Origin: GCA-016699975 sp964420045
GTDB lineage: Bacteria > Patescibacteriota > Minisyncoccia > Moranbacterales > UBA1568
NCBI GenBank assembly: GCA_964420045.1
Contig: CAYQPQ010000002.1
Span: 5,203-69,202 of the forward strand
Reading direction: 5' to 3'
Length of the DNA stretch: 64,000 bases
Shown: piece after piece, positions 49,920 to 58,565 of the stretch
Layout: every line of letters begins with the position of its first letter
Numbering within the stretch: position 1 is the stretch's first letter
Made by a program: the position numbers and the translations under genes
The notes under the pieces: generated by a model
Told to the model about the DNA's origin: nothing
The model's database searches: none
The model's input: the letters and a program-made list of their open reading frames with translations, nothing else

Positions 49920-50585
49920 TTATTCAACGTTTTGATTCAACCATCCTATCTGAGCACATACTTCCTTAAGAAGACTCTCGCGACGACACCGAGCAGCAAG
50001 AACGTCAGCCTGTACTCGAAAATCCGACTCATCCGCTAAGGCAGCTACTCTCTCCGCTTCCTCAAGAAATCCACGATATGTTCCGAAAATATTACAGTGA
50101 TGGCAGGGACCCTTGTGATCCAGAGCATTCGACTCGCAGTAGCACCCCCCTTTCACTGACTGACGAGCCATGTTCACAAGTGGTGGCAGTTTCTCGAGCA
50201 ACAACGAGATCTCTTGTCGGGTAACAACATTCGTTGAAACCCAAAACCCCTGTCTCAAATCGAAGGGGGTGATAAAGCATTCCACGAATATCCCGGGATA
50301 TATCGTAAGCGCCGCATATCCAAGCCCGGCCGCAAGTTTCGCGCGAACGGCATTGCTTCTCCCTGAACCCACAAACAGTCCATGAACCTCAATAATCAGC
50401 TCTCGGACCTCGCTTTGATACTCTCCATCCTTCGGGCAGAATACGCTCACGCATTGCTCGGAGGATATCCCCAGCTCTTCAACGCTGAGAACAGCCTTGC
50501 GTAATGCAGCCTTCAATTCTGAAACCCGGGAAAGAGAATATTCCATTCCCCTAAAAGCAGCTCCATACACCACGATTACCGGCAT
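49920..50585 (-). CDS. Protein of unknown function with Cys/His cluster
   Basis: A 221-residue protein with no family I recognise. It begins with a beta strand and Gly turn (MPVIVVYGAAFRG) and has a central CYCESNALDHKGPCHHC segment whose five Cys and three His could bind a metal. GAGAGGTG before ATG 50585 decides the start, and a strong promoter lies upstream. An orphan gene in an accessory-looking stretch. Confidence 0.65.
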   Translation of the reverse strand: MPVIVVYGAAFRGMEYSLSRVSELKAALRKAVLSVEELGISSEQCVSVFCPKDGEYQSEVRELIIEVHGLFVGSGRSNAVRAKLAAGLGYAALTIYPGIFVECFITPFDLRQGFWVSTNVVTRQEISLLLEKLPPLVNMARQSVKGGCYCESNALDHKGPCHHCNIFGTYRGFLEEAERVAALADESDFRVQADVLAARCRRESLLKEVCAQIGWLNQNVE

Positions 50586-50645
50586 GACAGACACCTCTCT
50601 CGGTTGGTAAGAGTACTACACAAACGACACTTCAGGAACAGAAAA

Positions 50646-50674
50646 AATGTACCGTAGTTCCGAGTTCCCGTCAA
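50646..50674 (-). promoter_or_regulatory. Promoter of the 49920-50585 gene
   Basis: Minus-strand TTGACG (50669-50674) and TACATT (50646-50651) are 17 bp apart. Start near 50639, about 55 nt before the ATG. Confidence 0.7.
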
Positions 50675-50739
50675 CATTGAGCAAACAGAAACATCAGGGC
50701 GGGTTTACCATAAACAGCAAGGTACTGCTACCGCACCAT

Positions 50740-50796
50740 TTACTTCACCGAATGAAGCGCGATGCGGTTGCCTTCGGTGTCGAGAACAAGCGCCAT
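50740..50796 (-). pseudogene. C-terminal remnant of a VOC/glyoxalase-type gene
   Basis: The minus strand reads MALVLDTEGNRIALHSVK then TAA. This is the characteristic C-terminus of VOC-superfamily (glyoxalase-like) proteins. The frame continues only about 12 codons upstream (to a TAG at 50835) and the rest of the domain is missing; the place is occupied by the end of the 50805-51338 gene. Confidence 0.6.
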
Positions 50797-50804
50797 AAAA
50801 AAGA

Positions 50805-51338
50805 TTAAAGCAGCCACTTCCTTTTCATGGTCCTATAGGACCATGAAAAGATACGTTGCTGTAAGAGGAACTGTTGCTCAGCTTGCTGTTGAGCTTGCGT
50901 CGAATCCGTCGTTTGATTCTGTATAGAGGAGGACATGCGACTTTGGATTATAACTGAGCCTTCAGATACATATCTTTGTCCATATTCATCAGTGAGATAT
51001 ATTTTTACCGACATCTCGGTACTCGGTTGATTCGGAACCGGCACCATAAAAGATAAGTCAGGACTACAACCCAACAGTCGCGGCTTTTTATAGATCTCAC
51101 CAGATCCCCCTATCTCCCACTTATGAAGATAAAGATTAATCCTGCCAACATTTTTAATCTGTAGCTTTGGTTCATTTTCAGCAAAAAATCCAAGAATCGA
51201 AACTGCAACGAAGTCCTGAATGTCCTTTAGACGCCTGTTTATTTCATGCTGTTTCCATCCAAACCACCCAGCACCGAAAGCAGCGCCAATCGTTCCAAGA
51301 GATCCTAGTGCATTCCAGAAAAGATTCCAATCATCCAT
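50805..51338 (-). CDS. Membrane-associated protein of unknown function
   Basis: A 177-residue protein with an N-terminal hydrophobic segment (LGSLGTIGAAFGAGWFGW, about 12-29), a predicted beta-rich middle (EPKLQIKNVGRINLYLHKW) and a Gln-rich tail. It resembles small proteins with a short helix followed by a beta domain seen in accessory regions, without a named family. The last codons lie over a 30-bp perfect palindrome. The stop lies beside a VOC remnant, so the 3' end may have been changed by an insertion or deletion. Confidence 0.6.
   Translation of the reverse strand: MDDWNLFWNALGSLGTIGAAFGAGWFGWKQHEINRRLKDIQDFVAVSILGFFAENEPKLQIKNVGRINLYLHKWEIGGSGEIYKKPRLLGCSPDLSFMVPVPNQPSTEMSVKIYLTDEYGQRYVSEGSVIIQSRMSSSIQNQTTDSTQAQQQAEQQFLLQQRIFSWSYRTMKRKWLL
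50821..50850. repeat. 30-bp perfect palindrome
   Basis: CTTTTCATGGTCCTA (50821-50835) is followed directly by its exact reverse complement (50836-50850). It lies at the 3' end of the 50805-51338 gene; no T run follows at terminator distance. It could be a protein-binding site, a recombination site or an end of an inserted segment. Confidence 0.8.
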
Positions 51339-51355
51339 AACAATATTTCACAAAA

Positions 51356-52378
51356 TCACCTCCACCCCTGCCCGACAATGCGCCAGACAATTTGCTCTTG
51401 TTGGACATTCACGACGCCGCCGGGGGTTTGTTGGGGGACGAGCTGTTGAAGTTTTTTGAATTCCATCGAGAGACCGAATGCGGCGCTCTTTTCGGTCGAC
51501 TCAACGAATGCTATTTTGTAGTCTTTGCGATTCTCGCTCCGCCCGTCTATTTCCGTTTCCGGATTCCACGAATCCGTAAGATGCATATCGGCAGTATAGG
51601 ATTCATAGAGCTGGGACAATATGTCGGCAAGCTTCGGATCGGCATCGACGATCGTCGAAACACCGAGCTCCTCGCGCGCTTCCTTTCTCCCGATATAGTA
51701 CTGGTGCGAATAGAGTTTCTCGGTAAAGTGCTCGATGATATTCGCAACACCCTCTTTGGTCATCGGATGCGTATGACTCTTTAGCAGCCGCCCCGCCAAA
51801 ACCTTAATGAGATTGTGCGTCCGGTTCACATTGCCCAAAGCCAAGGGATGAATGGAGGGCGTTGCCTCCATGAATTTCATAAAAATATCGGCGAGCTTCT
51901 CGTCACTCTTCACGCCGAATTTGTTCTTCGCAAGATCGAAGTAACTCATCACCTCCTCGACCGAAATCTGAATGCGTCCGTCCGGATTCTTGGGATCGGC
52001 GGGATTGAAAAAGTTCGACGTCGACGGATCAATCGGCGAGAGCTCGCTCATGTCGCTCATCACGATTTCGTCGGCGCCGAGCGCGATCATCGTCGCCGCA
52101 GAGTGCGCCTTATACGGCACCAAAACGGAGAACTTTTCACAATACTCGCGTATCATCGAGACCAGTCGCCACGGCACCATCGTGTCGCCGCCTGCACTGT
52201 AGAGGACGAGATCAATATGCTTCACCTTCCCTATCGCCCGCAATTGCCGGCTTATGATCGGGATGATATCCATCGCCACCCGCGCATTGACCGGCCCCTG
52301 CCGATCACTCGTCACATACGCCACCACCCGCGACCCGCGCGCGGACTCTATCGCCTCAAAAAGCTTTGAACGTTCCAT
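51356..52378 (-). CDS. SDH-type Clp-fold serine proteinase
   Basis: A 340-residue protein of the serine dehydrogenase proteinase (SppA/ClpP-fold) family. LVLYSAGGDTMVPWRLV and YKAHSAATMIALGADEIVMS carry the oxyanion and nucleophile Ser regions; DMSELSPIDPS follows. The family resembles signal-peptide peptidases without a clear membrane helix here. ATG 52378 (MERSKLFEAI) is chosen. The next gene leftward starts 17 bp after its stop. Confidence 0.85.
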   Translation of the reverse strand: MERSKLFEAIESARGSRVVAYVTSDRQGPVNARVAMDIIPIISRQLRAIGKVKHIDLVLYSAGGDTMVPWRLVSMIREYCEKFSVLVPYKAHSAATMIALGADEIVMSDMSELSPIDPSTSNFFNPADPKNPDGRIQISVEEVMSYFDLAKNKFGVKSDEKLADIFMKFMEATPSIHPLALGNVNRTHNLIKVLAGRLLKSHTHPMTKEGVANIIEHFTEKLYSHQYYIGRKEAREELGVSTIVDADPKLADILSQLYESYTADMHLTDSWNPETEIDGRSENRKDYKIAFVESTEKSAAFGLSMEFKKLQQLVPQQTPGGVVNVQQEQIVWRIVGQGWR

Positions 52379-52445
52379 AAGAAGAAATTTACAACAGAAA
52401 ACTGTCCCGGAAGTATATCGCGAGAACATCGCCAAGACAAGACTC

Positions 52446-52481
52446 AAAAAGCAGGGGCGTCACACACTGTGACACCCCTGC
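52446..52481 (-). terminator. Terminator of the pseudopilin operon
   Basis: GCAGGGGtGTCAC and GTGACgCCCCTGC form a 13-bp stem with one mismatch, followed on the minus strand by TTTTTGAG, 26 bp after the last pilin gene. Confidence 0.88.
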
Positions 52482-52507
52482 AGTGGCAGTATATCTCAAG
52501 CGAGACC

Positions 52508-52972
52508 CTACCGGCTGGTCATCACGGTCACGCCGCCTTCGGCATTGCAGGCGCGAACGGTCACCATGTTGTTGGTATCCTTGACAATGGAATACCCGGT
52601 AAGCGCCGCCGTTCCATTTGGATCAACCGGAATGCTCTTCAAGTAGCTGCCGAGCGCTGTCGAGAGATCAATGCAATCTGTTGCGCCGGTAACATTGCAC
52701 CCTCCAGCCCCAGAAATAGCGCATCCGGTTGTTGCCGTGCCGATCTGCTTCTCTGTCGAAGTAATCGCTGCCGGGAAGGTTCCCTTGGAATCATTCACAT
52801 ACGTATGCACCGCCGAAAGAATATTCTGGATATCCGTCGTCCGACGCGCGTTCCGCGTATCCTGGAAGCGCTTCGCTGGATCGAGCGCTACAAACACTAC
52901 CACCGCCAACACCGCGAGAAGTCCGATAACCAAGAGAATTTCCATGAGCGTAAAACCTTTCTGCTGCCTCAT
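52508..52972 (-). CDS. Type IV pilin-like protein 2
   Basis: A 154-residue pilin. The leader MRQQKG is cut before FTLMEILLVIGLLAVLAVVV (PilD-type site G/FTLxE with Glu5). The body has ALDPAKRFQDTRNARRTTDI and several Cys (GCAISGAGGCNVTGATDC, VRACNAEGG). It is a close paralog of the next gene upstream; together they could be major pilins. About 175 bp with its own candidate -10 boxes separate the two. Confidence 0.92.
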   Translation of the reverse strand: MRQQKGFTLMEILLVIGLLAVLAVVVFVALDPAKRFQDTRNARRTTDIQNILSAVHTYVNDSKGTFPAAITSTEKQIGTATTGCAISGAGGCNVTGATDCIDLSTALGSYLKSIPVDPNGTAALTGYSIVKDTNNMVTVRACNAEGGVTVMTSR

Positions 52973-53034
52973 ATGTTTTTCTTTTATAAATTAGTTATGC
53001 AATGCTCCACAATACGAAACAATCCACTGCCTAT

Positions 53035-53040
53035 AGTATA
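53035..53040 (-). promoter_or_regulatory. Candidate -10 box of the second pilin gene
   Basis: Minus-strand TATACT, 63 nt before ATG 52972. No clear -35. Second of two -10-like boxes in the intergenic gap between the pilin genes. Confidence 0.3.
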
Positions 53041-53123
53041 CGAGAGAGACGTATCAAAAAATCACTTTATCTCGCCATATCGTTTTTGTTTTTAACGGAT
53101 AGAAATACGAGAAACTTTTCTTC

Positions 53124-53132
53124 AGTATACCA
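53124..53132 (-). promoter_or_regulatory. Extended -10 in the gap between the two pilin genes
   Basis: Minus-strand TGGTATACT, preceded by TGACGA 16 bp from the -10. Suggests separate transcription of the downstream pilin. Confidence 0.45.
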
Positions 53133-53148
53133 TATCTTCAAAAAATCG

Positions 53149-53634
53149 TCAGCGGGACACAGAAATATTCGTCCCACCCTCCGTGCCGCAGGCTTTGACC
53201 GTCACAATCCCATTGACATCAATCACTGCGGAATATTTCGTAAGCGTTGTCGTGCCGCCATTCGGATCCTTCGGAACGGTTTTGAGATATTTGGCAAGCG
53301 TCGATGAGAAGTCAACGCAGTCGGTATTGCCCGTAACCGCACAGCCTCCGGTCGCAAGAGCGCACCCCGGTCCCGTGCCGAGTTGTTTCTCCGTCGTCGA
53401 AAGACCCGTCGGCATCGTCCCCTGATTGTCCACTATATACGTTTGAATCGCCGAGAGAATCGACTGCACATCGGTCGCACGTTTTGCGTCGCGCACATCG
53501 CGGAAGCGCTTCGCTGGATCGAGCGCTACCAAAACGACCGTCGCCAAAACGGCAATCATTCCGATTACGAGAAGGATTTCGAGCAACGTAAATCCGCGAA
53601 TGCGCCCTGCTCGTCGGGCAAGAATACTGTTCAT
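53149..53634 (-). CDS. Type IV pilin-like protein 1
   Basis: A 161-residue pilin with a longer basic leader (MNSILARRAGRIRG) before FTLLEILLVIGMIAVLATVV. The body ALDPAKRFRDVRDAKRATDV and the C-terminal disulfide-type Cys (CALATGGCAVTGNTDC, VKACGTEGG) match the paralog at 52508. Starts 19 bp after the PilM-like gene. Confidence 0.92.
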   Translation of the reverse strand: MNSILARRAGRIRGFTLLEILLVIGMIAVLATVVLVALDPAKRFRDVRDAKRATDVQSILSAIQTYIVDNQGTMPTGLSTTEKQLGTGPGCALATGGCAVTGNTDCVDFSSTLAKYLKTVPKDPNGGTTTLTKYSAVIDVNGIVTVKACGTEGGTNISVSR

Positions 53635-53653
53635 ATTTCCATACTATTTAAGT

Positions 53654-55144
53654 TCACAGCGAACGAGCAATGTCTTTCCCAAGTACCAGAATCACATCGT
53701 CATCAGCATCTTCCGGTATGTCTCGACGGCGTTCGAGAGAAAATTCCAGTCCGGCATTCGCCAAGAGCTCGTCAAGAAACTCGTCCGGAACCGTTTCTTT
53801 CGCACGAACAAATGAGACGACAGACGCCGACGCCGCCGTGCGAACTCCGGAGATAGCGAATTTTTCCTCCGCAAGATCATCCCCGAGGCGCGATGCTGCC
53901 CCGGTGATACCGCTTCCGTTTTCAAGTGCCACTCGAAAACTCTTATGGGTGATTTCTTCCGCATCTTCCGCCGGAATACCTGCAGTGGTCGCAGAAGAGT
54001 TCTCCTGATCCTCCACACCGGGCAGTGAAACATCTTCAATCAAGGGAGCTGTTGCTTGCGGAACCGGAGCGATATCGCGCGCATTTGATGAGATCTCCCG
54101 TCGACTCCGAAGCAATGCGACAATAGAAACACCTCCCACAAGCAGCAGGGTGACAAAAAGCACCGCCAAAACTTTCGTACGGTTGGGAATCCCCGGACGG
54201 GCACGACTCGCATCGGTCATTCGCTCGGAAGACGTTCGTTCATCGAGCGCATGCGGACGAAAACGCTCGGATGTCTTCATCTCGGAGTCAGCCGCTTCTT
54301 CCGAATCGTTGTGAGTCTTCTTTTCCGCAATACTCAATTCAATAGAGAGAATATCCGAATCATTCCCGGACACGTCTTTCTTCAGGGCGAGACCGAGAAT
54401 TGCATTCTTGTCGGAGAATTCCATCGAGAATCCGGCACGCTCTGCCCTTGATATCTCGAAATCTCCCAAGTCGCCTTCCGTACAGGCACCGACAAAAAGA
54501 ATGCGCAAAGGTGAAAACCCGAATCGTTCCTTCATAAAATGCCCGACCGTTTCAACCGTTTCAAAGGTCAATTCCCGAAGCGACGTCGCGCTCGAAAGCA
54601 CCATGCCATTCATCACTCCCGCTACAAAGAAAAATCCACTCTTATAGACAAGCAGCAGCGGCTCTTCCCGATCCGCAAACAGTCTCGCAACCGCACATGA
54701 TTCCGGCAGGGTCACCGAGATACGAAACCCCGCCTCTCGAAGCGCCGGCACCACCACCCGCGCAAACGACGCCACGAGCGCCACCACCTGTACCGGACGT
54801 CCAAGAGACGCTTCCGGCAGAGAAATATCTTGGTAATCCCAGGCGCTCTCGGCAAGATCTTCCGGAATAAACTTTCCGGCAAGGTCGCGCACCGCAAGAC
54901 GCTCCTCTTCCGGCGAAGCGTAGGACGCGTCTTTCGGTAGGAAAAAAGTGGCGACATATGAGAATTGTTCACCGACAAGAAGCCGCGCCGTGCGACCAAC
55001 CGCTGCGCGCGCTGTCCCCAGAACAGACCCAATATTCTCGGTTGTCCACGGAAGATTCACCACCTCCGTCACCTTCTCTCCCCGAACAGAGAAGCCCTGC
55101 ACGGCACTCGGTGTGATAAAAAGAATTGATTTCGTATCAAACAT
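53654..55144 (-). CDS. PilM-like protein fused to a LytR_C-type domain
   Basis: A 496-residue protein. The N-terminal ~280 residues resemble the actin-like/PilM class that organises pilus assembly from the cytoplasm, without clear ATP motifs. A membrane helix follows (about 325-345, VLAVLFVTLLLVGGVSIVALL), and then an extracellular LytR_C-type domain (about 400-490; FRVALENGSGITGAAS). This arrangement would join pilus assembly to the cell wall. Fusion type is inferred from partial resemblance. Confidence 0.65.
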   Translation of the reverse strand: MFDTKSILFITPSAVQGFSVRGEKVTEVVNLPWTTENIGSVLGTARAAVGRTARLLVGEQFSYVATFFLPKDASYASPEEERLAVRDLAGKFIPEDLAESAWDYQDISLPEASLGRPVQVVALVASFARVVVPALREAGFRISVTLPESCAVARLFADREEPLLLVYKSGFFFVAGVMNGMVLSSATSLRELTFETVETVGHFMKERFGFSPLRILFVGACTEGDLGDFEISRAERAGFSMEFSDKNAILGLALKKDVSGNDSDILSIELSIAEKKTHNDSEEAADSEMKTSERFRPHALDERTSSERMTDASRARPGIPNRTKVLAVLFVTLLLVGGVSIVALLRSRREISSNARDIAPVPQATAPLIEDVSLPGVEDQENSSATTAGIPAEDAEEITHKSFRVALENGSGITGAASRLGDDLAEEKFAISGVRTAASASVVSFVRAKETVPDEFLDELLANAGLEFSLERRRDIPEDADDDVILVLGKDIARSL

Positions 55145-55191
55145 AGGCTACTTGCAAGTATACACCCTTCGCCGCAATCTCCGCGAGACAC

Positions 55192-55569
55192 TCATGGAAG
55201 AGCGTGCCAACTCACAAGCGTGACGCCGGAACCAGTTCTGTTGAAAACAATTGTCGCCGCATGATCGTAGGCGCCATTCGTTCGTACCGTTGCTGTCCAT
55301 TCGTTTCCCACCTTCGAAAGAGATACGGAGCAAGACCCGTCCGGATGTGTTATTGTTCCGCCGGAATAGGAAGCGCTCGCGCGCGAGAAAAGCAGCACAT
55401 CCTCAACACACCCATCAAGCAATCCGCGAGCACTCGCTCCTTCGGAAAGTGCAAACGACGTTTGCGCATTGCCAATCGAGAGAATCGTCACCGTCACCCC
55501 GAGCGCAAGCGCAACCGCGAGAAGGATAAACACTGTCGAAAGGATAATGAAACCGCGAGACCGTCGCAT
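55192..55569 (-). CDS. Minor pseudopilin-like protein (PilX-type)
   Basis: A 125-residue protein with a short basic leader (MRRSRG) and helix FIILSTVFILLAVALALGVT; the Glu5 position is absent, as in PilX/GspK-like minor pilins. The body has two Cys (DGCVEDV, DGSCSVSL). Second-to-third gene of the pilin operon. Confidence 0.75.
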   Translation of the reverse strand: MRRSRGFIILSTVFILLAVALALGVTVTILSIGNAQTSFALSEGASARGLLDGCVEDVLLFSRASASYSGGTITHPDGSCSVSLSKVGNEWTATVRTNGAYDHAATIVFNRTGSGVTLVSWHALP

Positions 55570-55583
55570 ACTGTATAGGAAAA

Positions 55584-56138
55584 TTATAGTGAGTGAGACC
55601 GAAGTTCGGCGGAAGATCGAAGCGCTGTAGAACTCGAGTATTCAAAGCGATTGCCCGCAATAACCGTTCCAAGTTTGATTTCAAAACCGACATTTTTCGT
55701 GCTTCCATCGGCAGAAGACGCATTGGCAAACACCAGAGAACTCACCGCGACATTGGTTGATGTCAGAGCAACGGGTGCCGACGCGCCGAGCGCAACCCGA
55801 AGCGTCCCGCCGGAAACATCAATCACGATCGGATCATTTGGCGCAACGCCGCGAAGCGTCAACTTCGATCCGGAAACAGTTGCCAGATTGACATTAAAAT
55901 TGGAGTTCGTTGTATCAATATCCGTCGCCTCGCGAATAAAAAACGTGAGCTTCTCGGAAGCAAGCCTCGCATTCGAAACAACGTCATGATGCGTCCCATT
56001 CTTCGCACCAATGCCGATCATGTTCCACTCAAACAAAACAAGCACCGTCAAAACGATGCCGGATATACCCACATACAACAGCATCTCAATAAGAGTAAAT
56101 CCTTGCTGTTTTTGATTTTTTTTCAACATTCTTTTCAT
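55584..56138 (-). CDS. Minor pseudopilin (PilW/GspJ-like)
   Basis: A 184-residue pseudopilin: leader MKRMLKKNQKQQG then FTLIEMLLYVGISGIVLTVL. The body contains FFIREATDIDTTNSNF, as in PilW/GspJ. ATG 56138 is preferred over a TTG two codons upstream. 14 bp separate it from the PilX-like gene. Confidence 0.85.
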   Translation of the reverse strand: MKRMLKKNQKQQGFTLIEMLLYVGISGIVLTVLVLFEWNMIGIGAKNGTHHDVVSNARLASEKLTFFIREATDIDTTNSNFNVNLATVSGSKLTLRGVAPNDPIVIDVSGGTLRVALGASAPVALTSTNVAVSSLVFANASSADGSTKNVGFEIKLGTVIAGNRFEYSSSTALRSSAELRSHSL

Positions 56139-56165
56139 ATCCAAAATAGTTCCATTCCGGACATA

Positions 56166-57644
56166 CTATTGCGGAGCAAACACGACAAATTCCTCCGTAT
56201 TGGAAGCGCCAACACCAAATGCCCGATCGAGCACCTCACTATACGCGATACCAAGAAGATTGGTATTGCCCGAAACATTCACAGAACCGACTACGGAGGG
56301 AGATGCTGGCGAAGCAATATCCACCACCTGAAACTCAGATGAATTACTACTCGTTGCCAAAAAAGCAAGCGTGTTGGAATTTCCAAAGGTGAGAGCGATA
56401 TCATTCACAGTATCCGACACATTGACAGAACCAAGAAGTGATGGACTTCCCGGCGTCGAAACATTCACCGTATAGACATCGCTCCCTCGTCCTACCAAGA
56501 GCGTTGTTCCGACAATCGCCACCGTCGTCGCATCGGTCGTCCCGAAAAGATCGAGCGACCCAGCAAGCGATGGTGACGACGGAACGGAAACATTGATCAC
56601 CTGCACCTCCCGTGAATCGTGCGCCGACGCCGCATAAGCGAAGTTCCCCGAAACAACCACTTCATTTCCACTGGCGCCAAGATCCATCGAGCCGACGAGT
56701 GTTGGCGAACTTGGCGTCGAAACATTTACAACCACGAACTCATTGTCCGAACCGCTCGCTCGAACCATATATGCTGTTGTGCCAACCAAGAAAACACCGA
56801 GAGCATCTTCCGTGCCGGGAGCATTCAGCGTACCAACCACGCTCGGTGACGATGGAGTCGCGATATCCACCACCTGCAACTCCTGATTATTATTCTTATT
56901 CGAAATCACCACAATTCCGCCAGAAACAGCGATATTGGTCGGCGTACCAGTAACAGTCAAAGACCCGACAATGCTCGGATTCAACGAGTCACTCACATCA
57001 ATAATCAGGAAATTTGGACTTCCGCTCGGACGAATCATGTAAACAAAATTTCCTTGCAGTCGAATCTTGATGCCGTTATTCGTTCCGGACGTATTCAGAC
57101 TCGCAATCTGTGTCGGATTCGTCCAGTCACCGCCACTGCTTATCGGCAGATTCCAATCGGTCACAAAGGAAACGAGTGAAATCGTATTCGTACGCGACAC
57201 CGAAACCGGCCATGTCACCGTCGACGTTACTTTTCGACTCAATGGATCATCCGTACCACCGCTCGCCACGATATTTCCATTTCCATCGCGAGCAACTGGT
57301 GCAACCGATACCGTACGCACATACTTCCCATAGGACGTTGACGCACCGGAAAATGCCCACACACCTCCAACTCCAACACGATCAATGCCGGAAGAAGCCA
57401 CTGTCCCAAGCGATGCGAATGATTGATTCTTTATCGAGCGAAGCGCTTCGATACCCTCGCTTGCGTAATTCGACGCGATGCTTTCCTCTTCTGCAAGTCG
57501 ATCCGCATCGAGCCCTTGCAAAAGAAGCGCGAGCGCCCCCGACGCGAACACTGCAAAAAGTGCCGCCCCAAGAAGCACCTCAACCACTGAAAACCCGCGG
57601 CGTTTTTGAAAAAAAATATTTTGTTTTTGACCTTTCTTTTTCAC
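56166..57644 (-). CDS. Pseudopilin fused to LVIVD beta-propeller repeats
   Basis: A 492-residue protein. An N-terminal basic leader ends ...QKRRG before FSVVEVLLGAALFAVFASGA (pseudopilin helix). A PilV-like segment (about 45-165) follows, and then at least six LVIVD-type repeats of about 40-45 residues (about 190-492; LQVVDIATPSSPSVVGTLN, FVVVNVSTPSSPTLVGSM, VQVINVSVPSSPSLAGSL), which should form a propeller. A large domain on a minor pilin suggests a tip adhesin or sensor. Start GTG 57644 is preferred; a TTG at 57662 is open. First gene of the operon. Confidence 0.82.
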   Translation of the reverse strand: MKKKGQKQNIFFQKRRGFSVVEVLLGAALFAVFASGALALLLQGLDADRLAEEESIASNYASEGIEALRSIKNQSFASLGTVASSGIDRVGVGGVWAFSGASTSYGKYVRTVSVAPVARDGNGNIVASGGTDDPLSRKVTSTVTWPVSVSRTNTISLVSFVTDWNLPISSGGDWTNPTQIASLNTSGTNNGIKIRLQGNFVYMIRPSGSPNFLIIDVSDSLNPSIVGSLTVTGTPTNIAVSGGIVVISNKNNNQELQVVDIATPSSPSVVGTLNAPGTEDALGVFLVGTTAYMVRASGSDNEFVVVNVSTPSSPTLVGSMDLGASGNEVVVSGNFAYAASAHDSREVQVINVSVPSSPSLAGSLDLFGTTDATTVAIVGTTLLVGRGSDVYTVNVSTPGSPSLLGSVNVSDTVNDIALTFGNSNTLAFLATSSNSSEFQVVDIASPASPSVVGSVNVSGNTNLLGIAYSEVLDRAFGVGASNTEEFVVFAPQ

Positions 57645-57812
57645 GTTTCTATTGTAACACAAGGAAAAATGTCTTTTCTTCAGATACGCCTATCAAGATA
57701 GTAAAAGAAATCTTTCAAAAGTTTATTCAAACATTCGCCGAACATTTAGGAGAAGTTCTTCTTTTTGCTATCGAGACAATTTTCAAAACAAATGAAATTT
57801 TTTAACACAACA

Positions 57813-58559
57813 TCACCCCGTCCAGTCAAGAAAGCTTTTAAGCGCGCGGCGTAGCGAGAGGGCGGTTTCGCGATTGAGTGACAGTTTCGGAAGCGAAGCG
57901 AGTGAATTAGCAAAGAGAATCCGCAGAAATTTCACCGCGCTCTCGCCAAACGGAAGCGCAATGCTTGCCCGATCTCGATGATAATCACAAACGATTCCGC
58001 CTACATCCGGACTGAAACAATACCGTCCGTTCGCAACAAGCACTTCTTGACCCACTGCGCACCGGTGCGTCTCGATGCGATACCCGAGCCGTTCGAGCAA
58101 TTTCCAGAAGAATCCTTGCGAAAGCAAAAATATTTTCTCCGAAAATCGGTCCGCTTCATCACACTCCTGCCTCGGCAACGCGCTGATAATTTCAAGTGCA
58201 CGAAGAAGCCCCAGAAGCAGCGCGAATGCTTCCGCATCCGTTTCACCCTCCTCCATCCGCCGATCAACAACCGATACTGCCTCAAGCGCCGCGCGAAGCG
58301 CCGCTTCGTCACTCCGAATATTCGGAAAGAATTCTTCCGCAATCGCGCCCGAAATATTCCCGCGCCCGCGACTCCGCATGACCGAAACACTCGCAAGCGA
58401 GAGCGTCTCGAGCTGCCCCGCGAGTTTCGCCTCGGGCTTCCGCACCCCGCGCGCCACCGCGCGCACCTTCCCTCCCTCCTTCGTCAACAGCGAATACACT
58501 CGGTCCGTCTCACCCGTGTCATACTTCCGCAAAACAAGAGCTGTATAGGAAAGTTCCAT
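57813..58559 (-). CDS. recO: DNA repair protein RecO
   Basis: A 248-residue RecO that, with RecR, loads RecA on gapped DNA. The N-terminal OB fold (LSYTALVLRKYDTGETDRVYSLLTKEGGKVRAVARGVRK) is typical; the C-terminal zinc-binding Cys are mostly missing (RCAVGQE, YCFSPDVGGIVCDYH keep three). It lies 6 bp after the NUDIX gene in the ileS operon. Confidence 0.93.
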   Translation of the reverse strand: MELSYTALVLRKYDTGETDRVYSLLTKEGGKVRAVARGVRKPEAKLAGQLETLSLASVSVMRSRGRGNISGAIAEEFFPNIRSDEAALRAALEAVSVVDRRMEEGETDAEAFALLLGLLRALEIISALPRQECDEADRFSEKIFLLSQGFFWKLLERLGYRIETHRCAVGQEVLVANGRYCFSPDVGGIVCDYHRDRASIALPFGESAVKFLRILFANSLASLPKLSLNRETALSLRRALKSFLDWTG

Positions 58560-58565
58560 GACTCA

